The position numbers and the translations under genes were made by a program. A DNA stretch of 64,000 nt from the NCBI RefSeq assembly GCF_023204875.1, contig NZ_CP096247.1, forward strand, positions 620,001-684,000. The letters are read 5' to 3'. The stretch is from Prevotella sp. E15-22 (lineage in GTDB: Bacteria; Bacteroidota; Bacteroidia; Bacteroidales; Bacteroidaceae). The notes under the pieces were generated by a model. That model was not told where the DNA came from and made no database searches. It saw only the letters and a program-made list of their open reading frames with translations. Of this stretch, positions 16,425 through 22,639 are shown piece by piece (the stretch's first letter is position 1; each line of letters opens with the position of its first letter).

Positions 16425-17750
16425 TTAGAAAACATCTGTATCATCTGTATCTGTATGTCTGGCCTCCTGCGCCATGATGTTGCGAATCACCCGCATCTCC
16501 TCCACGCTGCGGCGCACGGCCACATAGCCCCGCACGTTGCGGCTGGTCTTGCGCTCGAAGCCCAGTTCCACGAAGGCACGCCCCAGCAGCACGCTGCTGA
16601 TTTTCTGCTGCACGCCCGTGCACACCAGTTGCATGGCCAGTGCCACGCTGATAAACTCGCCCGGCTCCTGGCCCTCCGGCTTGCGGAAATACATCTGCAC
16701 CAGCTCGTACTCCAACCGTGGCGTCTCAAACTGACTGTTGTGCACGCTGAGTTGCTGGATCTCCTCGCGCGAGAACCAGAACTTAAACCCCTCCTGATAC
16801 AGGGCATAGGCCTGCGAATAGATGCCAGCGTAGTTGAACGGATGGTCACGTGGCGACTCTATGCTTTCCACCTCGAACGGCAGCCAGCGGCGGTTGCCCG
16901 TGGGGTCGCTCAGAAACTGCGCGTTGTTGCCTGTGCCACAGAACGAGGCAATGTGTATGCGGTGTTCGTGGTAGCGGGCGTAGGCCGCTCGCTCGTCAAT
17001 CGACGGCATGGTGACAGCCGCTTTCAGTTGGTTCAGCTCGGCAGCTCGCATGGTGTCCAGCTCCTCGCAGCACACCAGTCCATACTGCGCCAGCGTCAGC
17101 AGGTCGTCGCGCCCCATGCGGTTGGCGTTGGTTTTTGTGTAGAAATACTGCTTCAGCTCGGGCGGCAGCAGGTGGTTAAACCACGTGGTCTTGTACGATC
17201 CCTGCTCGCCAATCAGCACCAGTATCACGTTGTTCACCACCGTGGGGTCCACCCATCCCGCCACCATGCCCACCAGCCATTTCTTCAAGTATTTGGCAAA
17301 CAGCATCTGTTCCCTCATCTCGCTGTCGCCCTTCACGCTCACACTCACCGACATGCCCAGGATGTAGTCCTGTCCGTCCCACTTGGGCAGGTGCTCCAAG
17401 TAGAACCGGAATGGGTGAAAATCGGGCGTATAGTCGCTCTCAATCACCCTGTAAATATCCTGCACGCGTGTCGGCTTCTGCTTCGACAGTTCCGCCCATA
17501 GCGAGTTCACGATGCGGTCGTTGATGGGGTGCCAGTCTGTGCCCTCGTGCTCGTAGCTCGACGGCAGTCGGAACTCCACCCGCCGTGTCACCACATTGTG
17601 GCGCAGCACGATGCGGTCGCTGAGGAATGTTTTGATGTCTTCAACCGAGGCATACACCTCCTTCCAATTGGGTTTTCTCTCGCTGGTGTCTTGCTGTCTG
17701 CGTTGTATTTGATTTTTATTTTTGTTCCTGGTTGTCATAATTGTCAGCAA
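16425..17750 (-). CDS. VirE-type primase/helicase (virulence-associated protein E domain)
   Basis: The product has 441 residues. The ATPase has Walker A GEQGSYKTTW (181-190) and Walker B YGLVCCEELD (about 223-232), followed by ASFCGTGNNAQFLSDPTGNR and RRWLPFEV, the conserved VirE domain pattern. This domain is found in phage and island replication helicases. Other Bacteroidales versions carry an N-terminal primase part; this one is shorter, so primase activity is not evident. It overlaps the end of the upstream small gene by 35 bases. The last codons (HTDTDDTDV) come from short CAGATA-type repeats continuing beyond the stop. Confidence 0.85.
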   Translation of the reverse strand: MLTIMTTRNKNKNQIQRRQQDTSERKPNWKEVYASVEDIKTFLSDRIVLRHNVVTRRVEFRLPSSYEHEGTDWHPINDRIVNSLWAELSKQKPTRVQDIYRVIESDYTPDFHPFRFYLEHLPKWDGQDYILGMSVSVSVKGDSEMREQMLFAKYLKKWLVGMVAGWVDPTVVNNVILVLIGEQGSYKTTWFNHLLPPELKQYFYTKTNANRMGRDDLLTLAQYGLVCCEELDTMRAAELNQLKAAVTMPSIDERAAYARYHEHRIHIASFCGTGNNAQFLSDPTGNRRWLPFEVESIESPRDHPFNYAGIYSQAYALYQEGFKFWFSREEIQQLSVHNSQFETPRLEYELVQMYFRKPEGQEPGEFISVALAMQLVCTGVQQKISSVLLGRAFVELGFERKTSRNVRGYVAVRRSVEEMRVIRNIMAQEARHTDTDDTDVF

Positions 17751-17997
17751 TACTTATAATTTTTTCTATCAACTGGTGCATCATTGTATAAAAATCTTGC
17801 TCAGTCATTCGGAAGTTCATGATGACCAGATAGCGCATAATGTTCGCTCCGTTTTGGTGAAAGAATTTCTCAGGCGAAAACACCCTGTAGTTAAAATGTC
17901 CCGTTTTTGCTATTATCTGCTTCAGGTCCGGGTATTTTCCGTTGTTTAATGGTGTGAGGATCACTGTGGCAAGTGCGGTAAGCTGCTGTTCTGTCAT
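17716..17997 (-). CDS. Small uncharacterised protein upstream of the VirE-type gene
   Basis: The ORF has 93 residues starting MTEQQLTALATVILTPLNNG, then KYPDLKQIIAKTGHFNYRVF and helical, charged sequence to the end. I start at the Met at 17997; the frame is open further upstream without a better start. I do not recognise a domain. Its overlap with the next gene suggests a two-gene operon, so it may assist the helicase. Confidence 0.6.
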   Translation of the reverse strand: MTEQQLTALATVILTPLNNGKYPDLKQIIAKTGHFNYRVFSPEKFFHQNGANIMRYLVIMNFRMTEQDFYTMMHQLIEKIISIADNYDNQEQK

Positions 17998-18214
17998 TGT
18001 CTTAGTTGTGTGAATTTGGTTCTTAAAAATTTTTCGATGTGCGAAATTAATAATTATTTTTGTGGGTATCTGACATAAGTGACACACAAAACTAAAAAAT
18101 GCGAGATAAAACGTAAATAATTAAGATATTTTAATGCTTTTCGTGGTTCAAACGCAAATTCTGCTGAAAATACTGATACAAAGGTGGTTGCGGTGAAATG
18201 TGATGATAAATAAA

Positions 18215-18239
18215 TACCACCTCTTGCGAAGAGGTGGTA
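18215..18239. other. 11-bp perfect inverted repeat CCTCTT-GCG-AAGAGG
   Basis: Arms TACCACCTCTT (18215-18225) and AAGAGGTGGTA (18229-18239) are separated by GCG. It lies between the divergent 17997 and 18339 genes. The same core with a CGC spacer is found at 22264-22280, the other end of the accessory island. Confidence 0.6.
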
Positions 18240-18278
18240 GCATTACCGTCAATTGGCAAAAAACTCTTCAAGAAATGC

Positions 18279-18310
18279 TTGGAGGTTAAGAAAAGAGTTT
18301 GTATCTTTGC
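18279..18310 (+). promoter_or_regulatory. Cassette promoter, copy 1
   Basis: TTGGAGGTTAAG, then AAAAGAG and TTTGTATCTTTGC: a TTG element 23 bases from TATCTTTG. The same 32 bases, with one change here, recur at 18829, 19729 and 21039. Confidence 0.75.
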
Positions 18311-18338
18311 AAACAAGAATAAAACGAAAGATAACGAT

Positions 18339-18488
18339 ATGGCATCATCAACATTACTTAACGACGATAACACCATCACTCCTGCTATGCGTCGCTCTAT
18401 CAATAAGGCCCGTCGCGAATATGCCAATGGTGAGACCATTTCTTGTAGTACACCAGAAGACATGCAACGCTATTTCGACAATCTATGA
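18339..18488 (+). CDS. Small antitoxin-like protein
   Basis: The ORF has 49 residues beginning MASSTLLNDDNTITPAMRRS and ending STPEDMQRYFDNL. The helical RRSINKARREYANGE part and the final 'T-x-E-D-M' helix look like the end of RelB/ParD-type antitoxins (inference). It lies 29 bases after the cassette promoter. No intact toxin gene follows. Confidence 0.55.
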   Translation: MASSTLLNDDNTITPAMRRSINKARREYANGETISCSTPEDMQRYFDNL

Positions 18489-18554
18489 TAATCGCGTAAT
18501 AGTGCTGATTAATCAAGCAAAGGAGTGCGATAACGAAGAATAAATCTTAAGCCA

Positions 18555-18692
18555 ATGTTTGCCAAAATAGAAAAGAAAGAGCAATTACGTCCCTTTACGA
18601 TGAAGGAAATAGACAACATGCTTAATGAAGCGGAAGCAGCCTTTAAGGCTGGCGACTACCTTACAAATAAGGAAGTGTTTCACCATAAATAA
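18555..18692 (+). CDS. Small antitoxin-like protein
   Basis: The ORF has 45 residues: MFAKIEKKEQLRPFTMKEID, NMLNEAEAAFKAGDYL, TNKEVFHHK. The pattern 'A-E-A-x-F-K-A-G-D-Y-x-T-x-K-E-V-F' is like the C-terminus of bacterial antitoxins that end in a short (S/T)xEEV helix. It is 66 bases from the preceding small ORF and probably in the same transcript. No known family assigned. Confidence 0.5.
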   Translation: MFAKIEKKEQLRPFTMKEIDNMLNEAEAAFKAGDYLTNKEVFHHK

Positions 18693-18710
18693 TATTATTT
18701 TTCCTCATTT

Positions 18711-18861
18711 TTGGCCCCAATTCTTGCGTCCCTTCGGTAGCAAGCGTCACCCTACGGGATGCCGAGCGTTTTCTCATTGTTTCTAATTCTTTTCCAACCC
18801 CAAAAACAAATATTTTTATTCCAAATGCTTGGAAGTTAAGAAAAGAGTTTGTATCTTTGCA
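18711..18861. repeat. 151-bp direct repeat, copy 1
   Basis: Identical base for base to 19611-19761. It starts TTGGCCCCAATTCTTGCGTC, carries a 46-bp GC-richer insert (CTTGCGTCCCTTCGG ... GATGCCGAGCG), then an AT-rich tract with TTCTAATTCTTTTCC, and ends with the cassette promoter. Confidence 0.95.
18829..18860 (+). promoter_or_regulatory. Cassette promoter, copy 2
   Basis: TTGGAAGTTAAG through TATCTTTGC; it drives the 61-residue and DUF6169-like genes and is the last part of repeat copy 1. Confidence 0.75.
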
Positions 18862-18865
18862 AAAA

Positions 18866-19051
18866 ATGATAGGCAATATGGAAACAAAAAGCAATTACAA
18901 GCGTCGCACCCGTGAGGAGATCTCCGCATGGCTGCAACGGGCAAGGGAACGGAAGAATGCATGGGAAAAACAAGCCCAATTAGAGCTGAATTCCATGAGA
19001 GAAGAAGCACAACGCGCCAAGGAGTCTCACTATTTTGATTTTGCTGGATAA
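18866..19051 (+). CDS. Small helical protein paired with DUF6169-like gene
   Basis: The ORF has 61 residues (or 57 from the second Met): MIGNMETKSNYKRRTREEIS, then AWLQRARERKNAWEKQAQLE and a further charged helix. Highly basic and acidic, probably all helix. It begins 5 bases after the promoter box, so the mRNA may be nearly leaderless or the second Met is used. Its stop is one base from the next start, suggesting translational coupling. An antitoxin or partner role is inferred from layout only. Confidence 0.6.
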   Translation: MIGNMETKSNYKRRTREEISAWLQRARERKNAWEKQAQLELNSMREEAQRAKESHYFDFAG

Positions 19052-19052
19052 G

Positions 19053-19568
19053 ATGAACACATTGAACCTAGAGATGGTGAATTCTCATGCAGAGTATCAG
19101 GTGTTTCTTAGCCAAACAGGCAAATACGTGTTTAAGACAGATTATAATATTCTGTATGCTGTTGACTTTGAGCTAGATGACAACCCATACTACACGGCAT
19201 ATTGGTTTAATCTGACAAATCCAGAACATACTAAATCACCAGGCGACACAAAAATAGCCCAGACTGTGATATGTATCATTGAGGAATTCTTTCGACTGAA
19301 TCCAGAGGTACTCCTTTATATGTGCAGTACAGACAATGGCCAACAAGCACAGCGTGCTCGTTTGTTCCTACGTTGGTTCAACGGCTACGAACAACAGAAA
19401 CGATATCTTATCAGATCGACCGAGGTTAATGGCATTGGCACTGATGGAAAAGCCATAAAGGAATATGTGGCACTTATTGTGCCACGCGTGCATCCGCTAT
19501 TGGATGAGATTGTAGAGCGCTTCGATGATGAGGTTCAAATGTTTAACGACAATAAGCCTAGCGAGTAA
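19053..19568 (+). CDS. DUF6169-like protein
   Basis: The product has 171 residues from the ATG at 19053. The segments KYVFKTDYNILYAVDFELDD, TVICIIEEFFRLNPEVLLYM and CSTDNGQQAQRARLFLRWFN resemble the Bacteroidetes family DUF6169, which has no known function. It is typically found next to a small upstream ORF, as here, in variable regions, which is compatible with a toxin-antitoxin or defence role. A strong terminator follows directly after the stop. Confidence 0.7.
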   Translation: MNTLNLEMVNSHAEYQVFLSQTGKYVFKTDYNILYAVDFELDDNPYYTAYWFNLTNPEHTKSPGDTKIAQTVICIIEEFFRLNPEVLLYMCSTDNGQQAQRARLFLRWFNGYEQQKRYLIRSTEVNGIGTDGKAIKEYVALIVPRVHPLLDEIVERFDDEVQMFNDNKPSE

Positions 19569-19569
19569 A

Positions 19570-19600
19570 CCCCGGCCTCAAGGCCGGGGCATTTTATTTT
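19570..19600 (+). terminator. Intrinsic terminator of the DUF6169 cassette
   Basis: CCCCGGCC-TCAA-GGCCGGGG (8-bp perfect stem, 19570-19589) followed by a T-rich run, starting within two bases of the stop codon. Confidence 0.95.
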
Positions 19601-19610
19601 TTTCTCATTC

Positions 19611-19761
19611 TTGGCCCCAATTCTTGCGTCCCTTCGGTAGCAAGCGTCACCCTACGGGATGCCGAGCGTTTTCTCATTGTTTCTAATTCTTTTCCAACCC
19701 CAAAAACAAATATTTTTATTCCAAATGCTTGGAAGTTAAGAAAAGAGTTTGTATCTTTGCA
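19611..19761. repeat. 151-bp direct repeat, copy 2
   Basis: Exact copy of 18711-18861, displaced by exactly 900 bases. It again ends in the cassette promoter. Confidence 0.95.
19729..19760 (+). promoter_or_regulatory. Cassette promoter, copy 3
   Basis: Identical to copy 2; it lies directly before two very short ORFs. Confidence 0.75.
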
Positions 19762-19763
19762 GC

Positions 19764-19853
19764 ATGAACAAGAAAAGACGTGAGAAATTTGCTGATTTGC
19801 TACTTGATATAGTATACAAAGACGATAATCAAAAGAAACAAAAAACAGAATAA
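19764..19853 (+). CDS. 29-residue charged peptide
   Basis: MNKKRREKFADLLLDIVYKD then DNQKKQKTE. It starts 3 bases after the cassette promoter box and stops 2 bases before the next small ORF. Unknown function; included because of its promoter and coupling to the next ORF. Confidence 0.4.
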   Translation: MNKKRREKFADLLLDIVYKDDNQKKQKTE

Positions 19854-19855
19854 TT

Positions 19856-19957
19856 ATGGCAGCAAACATTATGTTGATAACAGTGCTTATTATGGCAATT
19901 GTTGGTGTTTCTTATTTTCTAATTGAAGATAAGAAGGAACACGGATTGTCAAAATAG
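19856..19957 (+). CDS. 33-residue single-helix membrane peptide
   Basis: MAANIMLITVLIMAIVGVSY followed by FLIEDKKEHGLSK: one membrane helix with a charged tail. It follows the 29-residue ORF by 2 bases and precedes a terminator. Size and shape resemble type I toxins or small membrane regulators; no homologue recognised. Confidence 0.45.
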   Translation: MAANIMLITVLIMAIVGVSYFLIEDKKEHGLSK

Positions 19958-19990
19958 AATTAGATTAATAATTTTCTCCTTACTTTCCCC

Positions 19991-20024
19991 CCCCGACCTA
20001 TAATAAGGCCGGGGTATTTTTTTA
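19991..20024 (+). terminator. Intrinsic terminator
   Basis: CCCCGACCT and AGGCCGGGG with a 6-base loop (one A-C mismatch), followed by TATTTTTTTATA. It ends the tiny-ORF cassette before the recombinase gene. Confidence 0.85.
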
Positions 20025-20040
20025 TACCACCGGAAATTAA

Positions 20041-21009
20041 ATGATGATTACAATTAACTTTCTGAGAAATATTAAGATTGAGGTAAACAACAAGCAGAGG
20101 CGACTGGAGCCCATGCTCGAAGACATCATCCAGAGTCTGGAACCATCGCGCAGCAAAAGCACCGTCGACAACTATCGCACCGCCCTAAGGTCGTTCATCC
20201 GTTTTGCCGGTCGCGACATCACCACCCGTAGGGTTGATGCCCACACCATGGAGGCCTATCAGCGCTGGCTGAAACAGCGGGGTGTATGCCCTAACACCAG
20301 CTCGTGCTACATGCGCTCGCTGCGAAAGCTCTTCCACGAGGCCGATATACAAGACAGCGACAGACTTTTTAAAAACGTGTTCACGGGCAACGCCAAGACC
20401 GAGAAACGCGCCATCACCACTGCGGAGGTCACTACCCTGCGCAATTTGAATATACGTAGCATGGTGCGCGATCTCTTCCTTTTCTCGTTCTTCGCCATGG
20501 GCATGCCCTTTATCGACCTGGCCTTCCTCCGAAAGAATCAGGCGCAGAACGGCTACATCACCTATTGTCGCCACAAGACGGGCCAGACCATCCATATGAA
20601 GATTGAACCACCCATGCAGGACATTATAAATATGTACGCACGCGAGGATACGCCCTACCTGTTTCCCATCCTCACCGCCACCGAGCCCCGTGCCGCCATG
20701 CGTCAGTACGAGCGGCAGCGCCACCGCTACAACCGACAGTTGAAACGCCTTGCCGCCAAGGCCGGCATCCCCCGCCTCACCTCGTATGTGGTGCGCCACA
20801 CCTGGGCCAGCATAGCCCGCGACCTGGGTGCCGACATCCCCGTGATTCAGAAGGCCTTAGGTCACCAAGACATCAAGACCACACAGATCTATCTGAGCGA
20901 GGTGAACGACCACCGCGTGTACGACACCAACGCCGCCGTCATCGCAAAGATTTTCCCCGAAATGCTTGAGTCTTACTCGAATTTTGTCGCGACTCAGCAG
21001 AGAAAATGA
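20041..21009 (+). CDS. Tyrosine recombinase (phage-integrase family), atypical first active-site position
   Basis: The product has 322 residues with an N-terminal SAM-like core-binding domain (about 25-115) and a C-terminal catalytic domain. Present: the beta-strand Lys in CRHKTGQT (K179), box II SYVVRHTW (R252, H253), ALGHQDIKTTQIYL with H274 and nucleophile Y284. In Bacteroidales relatives I recall, the first arginine lies in an 'RGM' motif before the 'PFIDLAFL' helix; here the same place reads FFAMGMPFIDLAFL, with Met153. The enzyme may be impaired or use another residue. It sits amid the repeat-flanked cassettes. Confidence 0.9.
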   Translation: MMITINFLRNIKIEVNNKQRRLEPMLEDIIQSLEPSRSKSTVDNYRTALRSFIRFAGRDITTRRVDAHTMEAYQRWLKQRGVCPNTSSCYMRSLRKLFHEADIQDSDRLFKNVFTGNAKTEKRAITTAEVTTLRNLNIRSMVRDLFLFSFFAMGMPFIDLAFLRKNQAQNGYITYCRHKTGQTIHMKIEPPMQDIINMYAREDTPYLFPILTATEPRAAMRQYERQRHRYNRQLKRLAAKAGIPRLTSYVVRHTWASIARDLGADIPVIQKALGHQDIKTTQIYLSEVNDHRVYDTNAAVIAKIFPEMLESYSNFVATQQRK

Positions 21010-21038
21010 ATTATTCTCTGCATTCGCTGCTCCAAAAT

Positions 21039-21070
21039 TTGGAAGTTAAGAAAAGAGTTTGTATCTTTGC
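21039..21070 (+). promoter_or_regulatory. Cassette promoter, copy 4
   Basis: TTGGAAGTTAAG through TATCTTTGC, identical over 32 bases to copies 2 and 3, but without the rest of the 151-bp repeat. It drives the DUF3791-DUF3990-DUF3791 operon. Confidence 0.75.
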
Positions 21071-21092
21071 TGCCAGAATACACTAATGATGT

Positions 21093-21323
21093 ATGATTAT
21101 GGGATATAGCAATCACGATAAACTGGATTGGACGCTTATCTTTATCTCGGAGTTCGGACGCCGCTATGGTCTCACCATGAAGCAGGCGTTCAACTATCTG
21201 AGTAGATTTAAGGGCATTGACTTCGTTGACCGACACTATGACTATGTACATACACAGTCATTTACTTCAATGGTTGACGACATTAGTGACTACTGCCGCC
21301 GGAAAGGAGGAGCGTTGATATGA
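21093..21323 (+). CDS. DUF3791 family protein (first copy)
   Basis: The product has 76 residues: LDWTLIFISEFGRRYGLTMK, QAFNYLSRFKGIDFVDRHYD and a final helix. This matches DUF3791, short helical proteins encoded beside DUF3990. Its stop overlaps the start of the next gene by ATGA. The likely role is antitoxin or chaperone for the DUF3990 enzyme (inference from pairing). Confidence 0.75.
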   Translation: MIMGYSNHDKLDWTLIFISEFGRRYGLTMKQAFNYLSRFKGIDFVDRHYDYVHTQSFTSMVDDISDYCRRKGGALI

Positions 21324-21793
21324 CGCTTTATCATGGTACGAATGTGGATTTTGACAAGATAGATTTGTCAAAGTCCAAGCCGAACAAGGACTTTGGACAG
21401 GGATTCTACCTTTCGGATAACTATAGCCAGGCCCAGGATATGGCGAAGGTTAAGTTCGATCAATTAGAATGGGGACAGCCCATCGTGTTGACTTATCAAG
21501 TGGACGACGCAAAGATGGCAGACTTGAAGGTGTTGCGCTTCGATGACTATAGTGAAGAATGGGCGAAGTTCATATTACTTAATCGCAACAACTCCAGTCG
21601 AGAGCCAGCTCACGACTATGATGTAGTTATAGGTCCCATTGCTGACGATCGCGTAGGTGTGCAGCTTTGGAAGTATGAGACTAAGAGTATAGACCTACCG
21701 ACACTTGTCCACAACCTGCATTATATGAAGGGTGTGACAATACAATATTACTTTGGCACGGAAAGATCCATTAGCTTATTGAAACGCATATGA
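21320..21793 (+). CDS. DUF3990 family protein, putative ADP-ribosyltransferase-fold toxin
   Basis: The product has 157 residues. It opens MTLYHGTNVDFDKIDLSKSK, then NKDFGQGFYLSDNYSQAQDM, the Y-H-G-T and 'D-F-G-x-G-F-Y-L' pattern shared by DUF3990 and PARP/ART-fold enzymes that bind NAD; YDVVIGPIADDRV is also typical. Flanked by two DUF3791-like genes with ATGA overlaps on both sides, it looks like a toxin-antitoxin operon. Target unknown. Confidence 0.8.
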   Translation: MTLYHGTNVDFDKIDLSKSKPNKDFGQGFYLSDNYSQAQDMAKVKFDQLEWGQPIVLTYQVDDAKMADLKVLRFDDYSEEWAKFILLNRNNSSREPAHDYDVVIGPIADDRVGVQLWKYETKSIDLPTLVHNLHYMKGVTIQYYFGTERSISLLKRI

Positions 21794-22011
21794 GTGAACA
21801 GGAACAGATGAAACTTAGCATGGTGAAAAACCTTGCCCTGATGTTGATGGAGAACGACCCTTCGCTGTCAATGGAACAGGCTTTGTCCATCGTGCTGAAC
21901 TCTGACACCTATCAGAAATTGCAGAATGAAGCGACCCAGCTTTATTACCAAAGTCCCCGTTATGTGTACTCTTTCCTCGAGAACGAATTAAGAACAGGCG
22001 TGATGAGATAG
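21790..22011 (+). CDS. DUF3791-like protein (second copy)
   Basis: The product has 73 residues: MKLSMVKNLALMLMENDPSL, SMEQALSIVLNSDTYQKLQN, then a helix ending YSFLENELRTGVMR. The layout of two helices followed by 'Y-x-S-x-F-L-x-x-E' resembles DUF3791, though it is divergent from the first copy. It overlaps the toxin-like gene by four bases (ATGA). Confidence 0.65.
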   Translation: MSEQEQMKLSMVKNLALMLMENDPSLSMEQALSIVLNSDTYQKLQNEATQLYYQSPRYVYSFLENELRTGVMR

Positions 22012-22032
22012 TTATTTTATTTTTTTTCATTC

Positions 22033-22081
22033 TTGGCCCCAATTTTTTCTCATTGTTTCTAATTCTTTTCCAACCCCAAAA
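22033..22081. repeat. Partial third copy of the cassette repeat, lacking the 46-bp insert
   Basis: TTGGCCCCAATT is followed directly by TTTTCTCATTGTTTC and on to CCAACCCCAAAA, exactly the outer parts of the 151-bp repeat with its 46-bp GC-richer centre missing and no promoter at the end. It closes the cassette region after the DUF3791 gene. Confidence 0.85.
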
Positions 22082-22213
22082 TCCATAATTATTATATAAA
22101 TTATGGTCAAATCATGCGTATCATTAAAATACATTTCCTTTTAGCTTTTTTTCTTCCTACGCACCCAAAAACAAACATTATTTAAGTAAAATCGAAAAAA
22201 AAGTCGAAAAAAT

Positions 22214-22244
22214 TTGGAAGTTATCGAAATATTTTCTACATTTG
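22214..22244 (+). promoter_or_regulatory. Promoter of the DGR-region operon
   Basis: TTGGAAGTTATCG resembles the start of the cassette promoter, and TACATTTG (22237-22244) is a -7 box. The 22011-22418 spacer otherwise holds the partial repeat, this promoter and a leader of about 170 bases with a small hairpin. Confidence 0.7.
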
Positions 22245-22263
22245 CACCTTGAAATATGTTTAT

Positions 22264-22280
22264 ACCTCTTCGCAAGAGGT
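22264..22280 (+). other. Leader hairpin ACCTCTT-CGC-AAGAGGT
   Basis: A 7-bp perfect inverted repeat about 20 bases after the promoter, in the expected 5' untranslated region. Its CCTCTT/AAGAGG core matches the inverted repeat at 18215-18239. Confidence 0.5.
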
Positions 22281-22417
22281 GTGACAGGGCCATGGTGATG
22301 GCACTGGAAAAAGGGTTTGAAGAACCTGAAAACACGTGATAATTGACCTGAAAATTGACCTTGAAATGAGAAAATATGAATTTTAAAAATATATAGTTAT
22401 TAACCCTTTAAAAAAAA

Positions 22418-22570
22418 ATGATGATTATGGAAAAGAAATTGAATTACGATGCACCTCACATGGAGGTGGTTGTGTTGAAGTCACAAGGACATCTGCTCGC
22501 GGGATCGCAGCAAGGTGGAACGGGCGATCAGGAAGACGGTGCTCGCGGATTTGACTTTAATGAAGATTAA
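22418..22570 (+). CDS. Small LLAGS-type peptide (first of two)
   Basis: The ORF has 50 residues: MMIMEKKLNYDAPHMEVVVL, KSQGHLLAGSQQGGTGDQED, GARGFDFNED. The shape K-x-x-Y-x-x-P-x-M-x-V-V-x-L, then LLAGS, then a Gly/Asp-rich tail ending F-D-x-x-x-D is repeated in the peptide at 33959-34120. I recall similar short proteins being frequent in Prevotella near fimbrillin-type genes. A leader-core layout like a secreted or modified peptide is suggested but unproven. It is the first gene after the promoter at 22214. Confidence 0.65.
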   Translation: MMIMEKKLNYDAPHMEVVVLKSQGHLLAGSQQGGTGDQEDGARGFDFNED

Positions 22571-22639
22571 TAACCCACTATTCTATTTGTAAATCTATAT
22601 TATAGTCTTAGGTTGCTACTAATTACTAATGAAAAACTT

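Noticed and set aside
18001..18338. Long open frames in the 18001-18338 spacer
   Set aside because: The region holds the divergent start of the helicase operon, an inverted repeat and a cassette promoter; the frames lack good starts and conserved features.
18661..18894. Minus-strand ORFs at 18661-18894 and 19594-19869 with nearly the same protein
   Set aside because: They are the reverse reading of the 151-bp repeat and its promoter; the similarity comes from the DNA repeat and there is no start signal or coding bias.
22292..22339. 15-codon ORF after the leader hairpin upstream of the first LLAGS peptide
   Set aside because: Too short to support; could be a leader peptide but nothing else points to it.
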